Below, piece after piece: positions 1 through 14,864 of a DNA stretch of 64,000 nt. The DNA is taken from assembly GCF_030867145.1 (NCBI RefSeq), contig NC_134414.1:64515397-64579396 (forward strand). The letters run 5' to 3'. Source of the DNA: Opisthocomus hoazin. Taxonomy: Eukaryota > Chordata > Aves > Opisthocomiformes > Opisthocomidae. The translations under genes were made by a program, and so were the position numbers. Position 1 is the stretch's first letter. Each line of letters opens with the position of its first letter. The notes below the pieces were generated by a model that was not told where the DNA came from, ran no database searches, and saw nothing but the letters and a program-made list of their open reading frames with translations.

Positions 1-2244
1 ACTTTGTGAGGTTTGGAAGAAGTGGTGGATAATATGGCACGTGTACACATATAGAAGATACATACAGAACAGCATTACCATTAGTGTATGCATGCCACTA
101 TGCAGCAGTGGAAGAAGAGGCCCTTCTTGGCATTTGGACGACCACAGCTGAGGTTACTAAGGGTGCAGAAAAGTAGTTTATTCATATAATAATAATACTC
201 ATAAAGGAGAATTGCAGAACGACTGGTTTGCTGCTACAGCTCTGAAGCAAGTCAAACCAATAGTCTGGAGACAGCCGTTGGACAAACAGTGGAGAGGATG
301 AAAAAAAACTTCAACAGATCCTTCTTTCTGTTATACACAGAAATATTTTCCTTCCACTTTAAAAAAATTAACCTGAATAAATTAAATAAAGATAAGAAAC
401 TGATTATGTTTTCTTTGGAGGGGGGGTAGTGGTGGTGAATTGGTTAGTGAATTCTAATTCATTAACTGCAGTTACTTTATTTGCCTAATTAATCAAATGT
501 GTATGCAAGCCTTACTTCGATAAGCTATGCAGGTAGTTTTGTTTAATAAGAAGACTTAGTTTTTTTTAAGTGAATTTCAGCTTGCAGCTCAGTGCAAGTC
601 AAAAGTAAAAACCTAATGCACATCTCAGCAACAAATCTCTTCTACCATTTTCTAATGTAATAAAAGATAATAGGAACCAAAACAGGACACCAAATCAAAA
701 CTACAAAGAACCACGAACATATGTATATAATTACTTCAGTCCCACTGAGGCATATCACTTCTGTTTAGAAATTAGTACTGAGTTTACTCTAGAAAAGATA
801 AAAAGTCACAGATCATCATGAAAAGAAAATTCATGAGTTATTTCAACTGTTCCGGTCTCGATTTTTGTTCTTCAACAAAGACTTGCAAATTTCTGCAATG
901 AAATCTGAAACATACCTCATCTCTTTCTTCATCAACTGGGAAAGCATCCTTGTCTCAAAGTAAATGCATTTACTGGCCGGCTATCTTCTACACAGACGAA
1001 ACAAATACATATTCTAGGGGTACACAAGAAAGCCTGAAATGGCACTCAGCAAGGCACTGGAGTAGCTGCTTTCAGATCCAGAAGACAAACTGACCAGAAT
1101 CTCAAATATCCTCCTGCCTGGTAGAGTCAAGCATAAGCAAGACTACAAGAAATTCCCGATTTGTTTGTCTGTGTCCTGTAAGGATGTGTTGAATGAAATG
1201 TTTACTTTCAGGTAAGGAGTGGTTTGGTCTCTGACGCAGAAACAGGTTCTGTAGTCTGAGATGCAACATTTAACACAGGTCTGTATTTCCTGAAGAACAA
1301 GAAAAGCCAACTAATCAAGCCCTTAAATCTTCTCTTAGAGCCATAAGAGCCTCACAAGAAATACCGATGGAAATAACTCCGTATCTCTACTTAGATATAC
1401 ATTTGCAATTGCAAAAAAAGCTATTTTAGTTTTACGATGGCAGACAGAATTTACTGTAACTGAAGGTCTCCTTGGCAGTGCCCAGGATGCCTGGAAGGAA
1501 GCCTTAATGAAAAGCATCTCAAACCAGAGGTCTGGCTGTAATAGGAAAACATTATATAATATTCATCTGAGTTATACAGACATTTATAAGAGACAATTAT
1601 GTACAAATAAAATATTTATATAAATGAAAATAGCCTTATACATGCTGTGCAGCCTCTTTTCAGTGACCTTTGAGAAGGAATTTCTGTTACTAACTTAATA
1701 AAGGAAGAGGAACAGAATCGAGTATTGGAAGTAAATGAGAAGGGGAGTAACATGCAAAGTCATTCTGAATGAAGCCAGCCCAATGTCATTAAAACAACCT
1801 CCTTTGACAAGGATAACACATTGGCCTTGGAGTCAAGTAAAATACTTTCTTTAATAGGCAGTGAAAATATCTCCAGACCGAGTCACAGGGAAGAACTATA
1901 CGAATAAGGAGTCAGTTAAAGGAAGATTATAATGGACTATATTAAAATAAGGAGTAATAAGCACAGACAGAAGTTACTGGTCATGTTCCTCAGGAATCAA
2001 TGTTATTTTATTTATTAGTGGTATTGCTACAGCAAGTAGTTGTGTGTCTACCACATCCATGTGTGATGCATCCTGAGGAAGACCAGTTCATGCTACAGAC
2101 ACATTAGATGGCCTATGAACCATGTACTTGAATTAAGATGGCTTCTAATGATACAAGGTGCAGAAACACATGCTTAGGAACCACTCACAAGACCTTCTGG
2201 GGACTCATCACTTGAAGGCAATAAAGGAGTCAGACTATCTCAAG
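1..2244. other. Non-coding stretch, no gene seen
   Basis: AT-rich single-copy-looking DNA. The only open frames are short and have no recognisable domain. If the CpG island near 18.4-19.4 kb is the GGACT promoter, this would be GGACT intron; that rests on synteny, not on sequence seen here. Confidence 0.6.
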
Positions 2245-2505
2245 TCAGAAGCGAGCCATAAGGATCATTGAGTCTAACTCCCTGCTCCTCACAGGACTAC
2301 CTAAAACTAAACCATACGACTAAGAGTGTCATCCAGATGCTCCGTTAACTCTGACAGCCTTGATGCCCTGACCGCTTCCCTGGGGAGCCTGTTCCAGTGA
2401 CCAACTACCCTTTCAGTGAAGAGCCTTTTCCTAATGTCCAGTCTGAACTTCCAACGATACAGATTCATTCAATTTCCTTGTGTCCTATTGCTGGTCACCA
2501 GAGAG
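2245..2505 (-). mobile_element. CR1 LINE, 3' part of an older copy (left half of a split element)
   Basis: On the minus strand this is the 3' end of a CR1: it shows the typical stretch around the 'grand total' region (gggcagcctgttccagtg-like words near 2,380-2,400, and frame remnants of HWNRL). It stops near 2,505 in the middle of the element. The same older copy resumes near 2,947, so a younger CR1 has landed in it. Boundaries are by eye, within about 10-20 bases. Confidence 0.75.
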
Positions 2506-2946
2506 AAGATCACAGAACTGTTCAAGTTAGAGAAAACCTTTAAGAACATAAAGTCCAACCATAAACCAAACACTGCCAAGTCTATCACTAAACCATGTCC
2601 CAAAGCGCCACATCTACATGTTTTTTGTACTTCCCTGGCCAGCCTGTTCCAGTGCTGGACAACCCTTTCGGTGAAGAATTCTTCCCTAATATCCCATCTA
2701 AACCTCCCCTGGCACAACTTGAAGCCATTTTCTCTCGTCCCATCATTTGCTACTTTGGAAAAGAGACCAACCCCCACCTCGCTACAGCCTTCTTTCAGGT
2801 AGTTGTAGAGGGCGACAAGGTCTCTCCTCAGCTTCCTTTTCTTCAGACTAAACAACTCCAGTTCCATCAGCCGCTCCTCAAAGGACTTGTTCTCTAGACC
2901 CTTCACCAGCTTTGTTACCCTTCTTTGGATGCACAAGATCAGCCCC
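2506..2946 (-). mobile_element. CR1 LINE, younger copy nested in an older CR1
   Basis: Its 3' terminal sequence (aagtccaacc near 2,550) faces left. The minus-strand frame 2,469-2,996 encodes the CR1 ORF2 C-terminal region, with [20 protein letters not shown] and then [20 protein letters not shown]. It is truncated at its 5' side near 2,946. The flanks on both sides belong to one older CR1 in the same orientation. No intact reading frame remains. Confidence 0.8.
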
Positions 2947-3925
2947 TCCCCCTCCACTGCCCGCCTTGAGGAAGCTGTAGCCTGCAATGAGGTCACCCCT
3001 CAGCCTTCTCCAAGCTGAACAAACCAAGTGACCTCAGCCGCTCCTCCTAAGTCTTGTCCTTGAGACTTTTCATGACCTTGGTCACCCTCCTCTGGACACA
3101 TTCTAATAATTTGATGTCCTTATATTGAGGCACCCAAAACTGCACACAGTACTTGAGGTGAGGCTGCACCAGCGCAGTGCAGAGTGGGACAACCACCTCC
3201 CTTGACCAGCTGGCGATGCTGTGCTTGATGCACCCCAGGACATGGTTGGCCCTTCTGGCTGCCAGGGCACACTGTTGATTCATAACTCAACTTGCTGTCA
3301 ACTCAAACCCCTAGATCTCTTTCTGTTGGGCTGCTCTCCAGCCTCTCATCCCCCAGTTTGCACATATAACCAGGACTACCCCGTCCCGGGTGGAGAATCC
3401 AGCACTCATTAAGCTTCATACAGCTGGCAACTGCCCAGCTCTCTAGTCTATCCAGATCTCTCTGTAAGGCCTCTCTAACCTCGCAGGAGTCCACAGCTCC
3501 TCCAAGTTTAGTATCATCAGCAAACATACCTCATGTACGTTTGATTCCTGCATCCAGATAATTTATAAAAGCATTAAATAGCACTGGCCCCAAAATTGAG
3601 CCCTGAGGGACCCCACTGGTGACTGGCCACCAGCCTGATGTAACCCCATTTACTGTAACTCTTTGAGCCCGACCCGACAGCTAATTGCTTACCCAATGTA
3701 TTACATTAATTATGTCTAGCTGCGTACTGGACATTTTGTCTGGAAGGATACTGTGAGAGACAGTATAAAAAGCTTTGCTAAAATCCAAACCGACCACATC
3801 TACTAGCTTCCCTTGGTCAGCCAGATGGGTGACCTTGTCATAAAAGGAAACACTTGTACATTTTGGTCGATTGCAGTATGACAAGTGAATGAAGCCAAGC
3901 TGTAGGCCAGAAGAATACAATACTC
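2947..3925 (-). mobile_element. CR1 LINE, 5' part of the older copy (reverse transcriptase region)
   Basis: Minus-strand frames hold reverse-transcriptase palm motifs. VGLDFSKAFYTVSHS (frame 3,681-3,920) is motif A, with the second conserved D replaced by [11 protein letters not shown] (frame 3,303-3,527) is the catalytic FADD motif. These are followed by NQQCALAARRANHVLGC (frame 3,047-3,283), usual downstream CR1 ORF2 sequence. Frameshifts separate the pieces, so this is a dead copy. It continues at 2,245-2,505. Confidence 0.88.
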
Positions 3926-6900
3926 ATGAAGAATCATGTATGTTTTGCAGTCCTCAGAAATTCACATGCTCATCTTCCAACCATTCCCTTTTCAGAGATT
4001 TCCCCCTCTTTTCACACAAATGAGTGCATGGGTGTTGGAAACGCATACTAGCCCAGGACATCGTCCTCTTCAGCTACAAGAAACACTTGTGCCAACCACC
4101 AATATGACATGGTTGTAAGATGGCAGGACAGCTCGAACAAGTATTCCAAGGAAACAGTGAAGACATCATAAAAGGTACCAGTAAAACCTCATTTAGAAAA
4201 GTCACAATAAAGTGACCTCACCTTTACTCAAAAACATCAATGAAAGGTTTAGCAAGTGCACAGAATGGAAAATTGTTTATTTCCTTGATCACTCTATTTA
4301 CAGGGTTAAAAAGAAAGGGAAGGAATGGCTTAGACGTGCAAATACAGACTGTTATTCTTTTTACAGTTATGTGAGCAGCACTATCTTAGGGCAAGCATCT
4401 CTTACTGCTTTTTCTGCAGTGACAGATGTCTGTATTTAATGATTTGAAGGTGGTCCTATGTGCCCAAAAGCTTCATATTTTCCAGCGTCGGGTAATTTTG
4501 TGAAGGATTTTACTCCTACAAACCAGATAGTTTCCATCTGCAATATGTTCCCTCATCATGACAGCATAGAGAGTAGCTGAAAAAGCATTTCTTTTTTTGA
4601 TAAAGACAGCATTCTAGGGACGTAAGTCTTGAAAGATACTTTGGGTGCACATCAGAGGAAACTCACGTAACTTAAGGCATTCAAATATCTAGGAGAGCGT
4701 CCAACTACACTGATCCATCAATCTAGACTTTGTGTTGGGAAGAAAGGCACAGAGGGTAGACAAGGCTATATTACAACATAAAATGTTTTGAATGCCTCAA
4801 GCTAGATCTTAAGATGTAGCCCACTTAGGACTGGAGCAAATCCCAAGCAAAGGTGATTAAGCCTCAAATACAAATTAGCATATCCTCTGACTAGCTTTAA
4901 TATCTCCCCACAACAGTCTCCTCACACATCCCAAACATGGGACAAAACTATGAGAAAAGAGCCTGGCAAACTGGCTACATTAGCAGTCAGCAGAGCAGAC
5001 CAAAGAGGATGTACAGGTAAGGGTAACTGCCGAACTAGCATCCACTGCCTACACCGTGGGATGTGAGGCAGAAGTGACAATGAAAACACTATATTCACCC
5101 TTTTCCAGGGTTTGCTCTGGAAATGAGAAAACGATTCATAGCCACTGCAATAGGTTTTATTTTATTTTTCTGCTTCATTGGGATCCCACCTTTCCACACA
5201 GGTCCCAAATACCCAGTAGTATGTACAGTATCCTCCAGTCCACTTCCTTATACTTTACTTTTTCCCATTTCAGTGTCAGTGAACAGGGTGTGTAGGACAG
5301 AAAGAGCAAGTCCTAAGACTCCTCCATCCTTCTAGGTGAAAACTTTCTTCTTGCATTGGGACCAACGTGTGTTTTCAACATACGCATCCTCTCAGCACAA
5401 ACTGGTATGTGACATACACCCAAGGCTCTTCTTTTTAGCAACTCTTCTTGTATTCAACCAAATTTATAACCACCATTTATAATTCATTTTTATGCCACAC
5501 ATGCCACCACAGCTCCTGAGTACAGAAGCACTTGCTCACCCCCTCAGACTGCAGAAATCACCTTGTGAGCTGTGTGTGGCTTACAGCCATAGCTTGAACT
5601 GTTTGGAGACAAGCCTGCATTCAGGAGCAGGCTTTCAAGAGCTGGCATGCCGCCTTTTATAAACGTGCCCTTCAAGCAGTAGCAGTGGGGCAGGCATAAA
5701 AACAGACTGCTTCCACTGAAATGTCCCGGCTCATAGCAACAATGGCCCGGGAGTTTCAAGAGGTGCTTCTGGGTGAACACTTGCACACCCTCACATCAAA
5801 TATGTTTCACATTGGAAAGCTACAATAAGAAGTGATAATTTTACAGATTAACCAAATATCATATTTTTGGACTTCAAAATTTTCAGTTAACATCATTTTA
5901 AGATAAACATTATCCATACAATGTTGAAAATGCACAAAACATTACTAAATATCTGCACAAAAGACTATTAAATAACTGTTTAGTCCAACTTGGCAGCAGA
6001 AAGTTAGATCCCAGCTCTTGAACAACTCCATCACTGCCCTCCCAATGCCACTCCCCCTGCCCAAATATCAGGTACTACAGCAGTCTCTGGTAACTCCCAG
6101 TCCCCAGATACAAGAATATGTTATTATTCTGAACACCAGTTGTCCCAGATTTGACAGAAGGTATCTAGGGACATTTGGAAATCTAAGTTAATTTTACTTC
6201 TCCATTCTTTAAGCAAATAATGACTCACTGATGCTAATTAACTAAAGAAAAATGAAATAATATAATTAGAGTTACACTAGATGTAAATCAAGAAACAGCA
6301 TATTGCTTAAGACATAGGAAGAAGAGAAACCATACAAGAATTTAATTCTGCATTTTTGATATGGCTTAGAAAGACAAGTGATGAACAAATAAATCACTTT
6401 CGATTTTCAACATATGAACCTTTCTTTTAAAATACAGAACTGAAATTATTGTCAAATGACAAACCTTCAGCGGTTCACCGTTTACTCCATGATAACGATC
6501 AATTAATAAAGGCATGCTTCTGAATACATAATGCATTACATTTTTTACTTTCAACACCTGGTGTCACCAGAATAACGCAGTATATTTCTAAAATGCTTTG
6601 CAGTTGTGTGTGCTTTGATTTTAGGGCAGTAGTACTTCAAAAGAAGTGGACCCACAGAAATTTATGGGAGAAGATGCACATAGACAAATTTTGTAGTTAA
6701 GTGATACATTATCAGTTAACCAACCATGACAGGTCATTTTAAAAATGAAACTCAAGGTGTTTAAAAGCCCTCATCCCTTAGTCAAGGTCAAAAAAGGTCT
6801 GAAACAAAGTGAAAATTCTGCTGTATCTCTGTACTTTGAGCAAGCTAAATCCTACACCTGTTTTGCAAAAAGGCTTTAACGAATGACTTCTGCTACACCA

Positions 6901-8119
6901 GAATTTAGCTAATTGCAATCAATTTTTGTACTGGCTAATCACTACTTTTCTGTCCTTGGATCTCCAAGACACTCAGTAAAAAATTAAATATCAGAGAATA
7001 TTTAATTAATCTCAGTTTCTCCTTCCTTCCACTCTATCAGCAAGACAGAGCTGATAAAAAATTTGACAAATTCATGGAAAATGTAAAGAGTCCGAATGGG
7101 TGACCCTGTGTTTCATTAGAATAATGAGAAAGTACATTATTTGCTTTTCACTTTAGATAACAGGCATAAGAGAATGAAAGGTTTCTCAGCTTTTGATGCT
7201 TATTTCAAAACCCAAACAGAACTATGGCAGGCAGGTAGATTAACTGGTGTAAGATTTAAGTTGTGCTATGTTTGTTTTGTTTTTTTTTTTAAATATAGCT
7301 TTACAAATAAATCACTGAAAGAATCCTGAACTCTTGAAAGAAGTCATAAGCTTGTTATACAAGGAAGATCAGAGAACAGAGGAAGATATGATCATGTAAT
7401 TCATTTTGTAAAACCATATCCAGGCTGACACTTCCCTTCCACTAATTATGCATGGATTTTCTAAGCAGACTTTCCAAAAGTCATATTGTCTTTCAGTATT
7501 TTTTCAGTAAGATATAGGGACTTCTATAGGTATGGGGTTTTCAGGTTTTAGTCCAACCACTGTTGATGAACAGAACAGAAAGGCTAACATTGATATACGA
7601 ATTATTTTCAGGTGAAGACATATCCAGGATCTGTTGATAACGTTTGGAGGAGATCCCTATGCTTCAGCAAGGCACTTACTACCTCTCAACAGATTTGGGG
7701 GCCCAGTTTTTTGATGACAGGAGATCAAATCACCTAAAAGAAAGCAAGCAATGCAACCTTGAATACTGCTATCTAGTAACACAGCCCCATATAAAGCCCA
7801 TACAAACAACAGAAAAAGTCATGGAAAGCAGAAAAAAAGCTGAAGCCTGAGAAGAGGGATGCTGAGTCATTAATAAAAAGGAGCTTTTCTCCCAATTGCT
7901 TGATTTAAACAGATGTCAATGTAAACAATTTTTAGAAGAGACTACCCAAGTCTGGTGGGCTAACAGAGTTCGACAGATTTTACATGCATGATGTATTTAG
8001 TGTAACAATGCCACTTGCTCTCTCCAGCTTCTTCAGCATTTCAGAACAAAAAAAAACCCAACAACAAAAAAACTAAACACCAGAAGTTTTCTGTACATCA
8101 TCAGTAAGACACATGAACA
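3926..8119. other. Non-coding stretch, no gene seen
   Basis: AT-rich DNA without recognisable coding content, RNA gene or clear repeat. Open frames here are short and lack domain signals. Possibly GGACT intron. Confidence 0.55.
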
Positions 8120-8270
8120 TAATCTCCTGCTCTGATCTGGTCACAAATTGAGCAGTATGTCCAGCTTTGAGCACTGTACTCCTAGAGAAATGTGATCAGT
8201 TGGACAGAAAGAAGAGAGAGTGCAATCATAGGTCAAGAAACTACAACCTAAGGAGGGAAAACGAGAGACT
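8120..8270 (+). mobile_element. Possible ancient CR1-like fragment
   Basis: Words such as gtccagctttgagcactg, agttggacagaaagaag and aggtcaagaaactac line up in order with the CR1 stretch that encodes the YCVQFW...RVQRR region. Divergence is high and no frame is open. It could be chance similarity. Confidence 0.4.
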
Positions 8271-11200
8271 GTACTGCAATCACTTATTTTAGTGAAAATA
8301 GCATTGTGCTTTTAAGTATATGCAAGCCTACTGTAATAGAACAAGAGAGCAGTAAGCTTCCTTCTGCATTCGCTTGGACAGAAGACCCAATGAACTTAAA
8401 TTCCAAAGATGGACAGTAGGAAACACTAACCATCTGTTGGTAAGCACAGTGCCTAGAAGAGCCTACACCATCCAGGAAAGCTAGGAATCCTTCACTACTG
8501 ACTATCCTCAAAAGTCAGTCAGTCAAATCTCTATCAGAAATAACAGTACTACTACCAAACTTGCCTTTTGCCAAGGAACTAGATGAGACAATCTCTTAGC
8601 TCTCCTTTAAAAAGTAAAAATAAAAGGCAGTTTGACTCATATGCTATGCATGGAAAGTAATACTAGACTCATGGAGACTGCAAGAGACTGATTCTGTGGT
8701 CCAGTCACTAGATTCCCACTACCTCAAGAAGAGATTTCTAGATCACACTCCCTACCTGTTTATAGATGGTACTTTATGCAATTACTTGCCTTTGGAGGCT
8801 TTTTCCCTAAACAGCAATAACCCTGAAAAGAGAGGATGAAGTGTTGGATTCCTACCCATCCCCACTCCACATAGCGCCTCCCAAATACACTCAGAGATAC
8901 AATCCTGAGGTACTATACCGAACGCTCTATGATCCCACAAATCTTACCTTGCTTTCTGCACTGGGATCCAGCTTCAAACAGCCAAACAAGACCAAATGGT
9001 CCGAAAAGACCTGAGTTTGAGCCCTTGGGACAGAGGGCACGAACCTGATTTTCCTACTTTCTAGTACATGGCACAGCCAAAGACTGTTGTTAGTCCTCAA
9101 GCTGGCTTTGGTTGGATCTGGCACATACGAGGTATGTCTGGCTCAAAGGCGGACCAGCGTGTACGTCTTTGGCCGACAAAAGCACTGAAAAAAGGCAAAG
9201 TGCAAGAACGACCCAGGACAGCACCGCCACAGCCTCAAGAATAGTTGCACAGCTCACTGTTACCATTCCCTCTCTGAAGCTTCTGCTTCTCAGGCAGGAG
9301 GCTACAGAGGCTTGTGCCCCTCAGGGTTTGCAAGGCAGTCATACGTTTTACATATTGTACGTAAAAGCAGCTAGAAATCCAAATCTAAGAAACATGCCTT
9401 CTCTCCATTTTGTCTATTTTTCTTGCTAAATACTGTTTTCAGATCACACATATAAGACATTTTAATCACAAGTTCTGAAGTCATTGCTATTATTAGATAT
9501 TTTTAAAATATAAATTATATTTTGTTTATAGGCATATGCTTTATCTCATTTGTTCTACTGCTAGCAAGCTGGTGAGATAAATCACTTTGATACAGAATAA
9601 TTGAAAATCTATACCCTCATGCAGTTTTCCTCCAAGCTGTCGATGTGGCAACTGCAGACAAGACACACCACTATTTTTCTAGGCATACAGGAAACAATCT
9701 TGCGCACACATTTGTTCACAGGCTGTTTTCGGGATATGTGATCTCACTGGAGATTCACAGGTAAATTGTTACACGTGCATATGGGTGTGATCCAGAGCAA
9801 TGCCCAAGGTCTTATAAAAAATAACAGTGTAAGCTGATACATATTTCTTAAAGATAGTTACGTGATTATGTTGTGGTAGCTCAGACAACAAGCTACAAAA
9901 GTTAAATCTAGAGCAGCTCTGCCCACAACACAGAAATAATCAGAGTTGGGATCCAAGAAGAGATGCCGAAGTAAATACTAAAATTGTGCATGCTGTTCAA
10001 ACTATGGAGTTTTTACAGATTACAGAAGTACAAGGTTACTGGGGAATTTATTCCTGTCAAGAGATAAAATCATTAACCTGATTAATCTGGACTGTCTGCT
10101 CCACTGTCACTGAAAATAATTCCTAACACTTTTCCCTAAATGCACTCCCAAAGCATCACTACTACCTAAAGTAAAAATGAGGTAGTTGGGCTCATGGGCT
10201 TAGTGGGCTAATGTAGAGAATCAGGGAGGGGTAGGGGAAACATCAAAGAAATAATCCACCCCATATGTAATCTCAAAAATCAGACAAATAGATTAATTTT
10301 TGTCCTGCCTCATGTGAAATCAAATTACCTGACTTGGCAGGGTCACAAACGGTGAATTATCATCTGCTCCTTCCTTACCTACCAAGTCAAGTGTCTGCTC
10401 CACCACTCTGCAGATCCTGCTTAAAATCAGGTTACATCAACATTGATAGTCAACCACAAAAAAACAAAATAAAAATGTAACTGATGAACCTAGAATTGAA
10501 AGGTCAGTCATGGACTTTATATTTTAAGTCTTTCATGAGATTTAGAGCACAAAATTCTTCTATCAAAAGAATAACTGTAACTAACAAGATTCGAAACTGA
10601 AATGGATCACTGTGCCAATGAATAAATATTCCCTGTATTCATAATATGACTGTGATAATAACTCTGCTAGACACAGCTAAATTACAGAGCTTCGTTGAGC
10701 TTTCACCTAAACCAACAATCAAATGGAAGTTACAGATAAGACATATAGACTACAACTTGACAAATTAAAGAGATTAAATCATTGTTTTGATATACAGAAA
10801 GTAAAAAAACCTCTTTCATTGCATTAGTAAATTAATCAGGTACAAAATTAAAGATACTTGATGCCACCCATCAATATAGTAAACTGTCACTAAGCATACT
10901 TAGTTAAAAGATATAATAACTACTAGCAGTAAAAGAACAGACTAGATGAGCAGATGGATCCAGATATATTTTGACCTAAATTTCTTGATATTTCAACCAT
11001 AAAGGTAAATATAAACAAGAATAGAAAGGAGAAGCAAAAAAAACAGCCAGTGTATCTCATTAAGAAGCCCCATACCAGAAACATGAAAACACACCAACAA
11101 CCTCTTTTCTTTCCTGACTGCACCTGTTCATCTTCTCCAAGATGTTTTGTTTCTGTTAAACAGCTTTCCTAAAGCTTCACATAACTACATAAATAATCAC

Positions 11201-14200
11201 ATTACTGGGAAATCTATTATGTCTGGAACCACAATCATGAAACAAGGCCCACTGCCTTAGGACAGTTTAATCAAAAGAAAGAAATCATTAACCTAAATTT
11301 ATAATTTAAATCTCTTAAATGTTGATTTTTTTTGTTTATGCTCATTCTCTTTGGAATTTGACTCCTGTTAGGGATAACAGTTAAGAGAACAGGTTTCTAT
11401 CTACAGAGTCCACAGAAGGCAGAGATTCTTCCTTCCGAGCCCTTCATATTACCTTCCCCTAAGACACTCTACCCAACCAAAGTTCCTAAACATGAAAAGT
11501 AACACAAAGTTATATGCTTGAAATGAGCTTCAGAAAAAGCTTTAGTAAGATTTGGCCCGTGGCTGGATTCATATTCTGAAAGTTTTCATAGCTGGTATAT
11601 TTGAACTACATCACAGCAAGCACTGCAGCCTTGGAACACGTTAGTGGTTTGATGTGTGAAACGTGTAGGTGTACAATAAGTGCCCTGCTGGGATTTACTC
11701 CCTACGTAATTTTCAGCTAAGGCAAAATTAAGCCTGGGACTCCATAAATGGCAACAAAACATTTTTCTCGTTCATATAGTTTCTCAGTTATTTATACATT
11801 TCCCTAATATAATCTCTGTGCAATCCCATCTAAATTTAATTTAGTTATTCTCCTTTGCCCACACCAAACAGTCTCTCCACACCTCACAGGCAAGGCAAGG
11901 CAAGACAAAGCAGTACGTGGCGTTGTGCAAAACAACGTAGTTTTAAAGCACTGCTTCAAAGTACACGTTGCCACACTCCACACGTGCTGTACTCTATCCC
12001 CTTTCAGTGAAAATATTATGCAACACTGCCCTCAGAGTCTCCCTTACTCCTTCTACAGAAAACCTACGTTCTTGTTGGTTTCACAAAACTACAGCCTCAA
12101 AGAAAATAAATAGCAATTGATATACACTCTTGAACATATTTAAATGCTGACATTCACTCCAACATTACATTTTCCAGTAATCTCTAGTAATCTTTCCCCC
12201 TCACTCTTCTAATCTCTGTAGGGCTGTCACATCCTCTTTAGAGTTCCTCCTTTGCCCAGGGTAAGTTTGGGCTTAAGTTGTTCTTCAAACCACAGTCTCC
12301 CTCGAGTACCTGTGCAGACATGCAGCCAGGGGTATAAGGAAACCTAATGCCTATATCCTTCTTTTACTCCTATCTATAAATCCAAGACCATCGCATCTAA
12401 GATGACAATGATGGCAAGTAACTTTTTTTTTGATCCCTCACCTGATTATCTGTACCCTACTGCTACTGCTTAAAACTCTATACTTCAGTTTTTCCACCTA
12501 TATATTCTGGTAAGAGTTCATCTCTGAACAAGTCCTATTGCAAGCACAAATATGATCTCAACGATAAAAATCTGAATCAAATAATTTTCTCTTCAGCTCG
12601 TTACTATAGATGCTTCTGTTATTAATCCCTTTCTCCAGCCTCCTTGCATGTCTCTTCCACAAGCTTTTCATGATACCCATGAAGGATTCCCATTTTCCCC
12701 CAGACTGAAACCCTGACAAGAACCCGCTGCCTCACTGCAGAACAACATCCTCTCGGTCCAGGTGATCTGGGCTGGATGAATCCAGACAAGAGAGCATATT
12801 CTAGCACTCATTCAACATTTCACCAGTGTTTCACAGCCCCATAACCCCTTGAGCACAGGAAAATAAATACAAACCACAGGCCAGCAGAATGTCATCACAC
12901 AAGGCAGGTGGGAGTTACAAACAGCAGGCTGGTGCCTATAAGCATGGAGATGGACTGCATGGGGAAGAGTATTTACACAGTGTCTTACAAGCTAAAATTA
13001 GGGAGATCCCAAAGAAGGGGTCGACACCCCTTCACTGGATACCAGTTACTTTACTGGGCAATGTCTTCCAATTGCACTTCTGGACTTGTGAACCACTTAT
13101 GCCTCCAAATTTGCTTGCTTGTGATACCAATTATTTTGCAGCTTCTACTTTAGGAATTGCACCTACAGATGCTAAATCAACGATTAAACAGCTTTAAACA
13201 CTCCCCTTCAAGCTTGAAGCACACGCTATGTGCTTCCAGAATCTGAAATGTTTTATTCCAGCACCTGCAGTGAACTGCAGGTCATGCAATTAGTTAAATT
13301 CGCTTAAAAAAGAAGCGGCAAACAAAAAAAATGAAAAGAATTTTTTAAAGAATAAAACCAACATTAGTTAAAGACAAGAAGATTACAACTTCAAGGGGGG
13401 CCCTTTATGTACTTTGGCCTACCTATCTACCATTTCCCTCTGCATTAAAACAACCCATAATTTCTTCTAATGAAGCTATTAGCTAATAAAATCCTGTAAT
13501 GGCCTTAATCTCTTATCACAACTAACATGACTCCCTTGTTCATCACTAGGTCTAAATGTCATTCAAAACCACCACAATGACCATTCTTCCAATACAAAAC
13601 CAAAACAAGACCCTTGCTTTCCACTTGCTGCTTACAGTCTCACTTCCAATATAATTTTTCTGAACAATGTTTTGAAGAAAATTGGTTTATTTCGATTTTC
13701 CTTCTAGCTTTCAGTATTACTCTATATGTGGACTGTGCCTCTCCTGATGGGAAATAATCAAACCTGTTCTTTGATTTCTAGAGAAATTCACAGATTCTGA
13801 GGTCCAAGCAATAATAAAACTGTTATTTACAGAAGTTACAGTGGATAGAATTCACAGACATAATTAAAATTACATACTGATTTTAGTGCTAAAATTCAGT
13901 GTCCATATTGTAGCTTGTTTAATATGCAATTAAACAACAAATGCTTGGGTTCAATGTACAAGAATTCAGAAAGAATACTATTAATAACTTCCTGTGAACC
14001 AGAAGACAGTATTCACTTCATTTAACTAATTTCCTAAAGTTCAGAATCTAGGCTGGTCATTTAGGCTTCACCAGTTGATGTAAAGAGAGGTGAGCTGAAT
14101 CTCTCACCATCAACTACCAACGAAACTCATATTTCAAATGCAAGTCTCTAATCTAAAGAAGCAAATGAAAGGGTGGGGCAGTAGCGAGGTAGGAACCCAC

Positions 14201-14864
14201 AATTCTTATCAGTACCATGTGTCAGTAGAAACAATAAAACTTAATTATTTAAAGTCCTGTAGGCAAACAGGTCTGCCTACAAGAAGACTAAATGTATCAA
14301 ATGACGTATTTCACTAGATATGTAGAAAACTTGTAGACCCTGTGATGCAGAAGGCTGCAGCAAAGGTACAGGCTGATACCCAGCATATGGAGAGATGCAA
14401 GAGAAGAACTGTAGAAGACCGAGTCCAAATCAGCAGCAAAAAATATTTTGGAGAAAAGAGAAGTCTTTTATACTACCAAATATACCAAAATACTATTTGA
14501 ATTGTTCATGATACTGCTACCAGAAAGTGACATAATGCCAACAAGCATTCCTGAGACTTGGGGAAAATGTAAGTAAACCCGTGATCAGAAATGAACATCT
14601 ATGTCTCCTTCCTCACTAACAGGAAAGCTAAAACCCTGACTGCCCTTGGAAGGCCAGGACTCAGCCAAAAGCGCAGTACAGCAGTCAAGATGAAGTCAAG
14701 TCAGGCTGGGAAGCATGCTTCCTCTGACATCTCAGTGGTTGAACTTAATTATCCTTACCTTAAGTCATGAATACACCTTGGGGAACAAAGCAAGCAGCAA
14801 AGGCGGTGAGTACCCTGCACTGTATTAACAGGAGGTTGAGACAGCTGATAATGTCCCCTCACTT
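8271..14864. other. Non-coding stretch, no gene seen
   Basis: AT-rich DNA with short poly(A) and poly(T) runs. I see no exon-like frame with splice signals, no RNA gene and no clear repeat copy. The open frames at 9,112-9,429 and 12,889-13,197 have no family signature. Confidence 0.55.
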
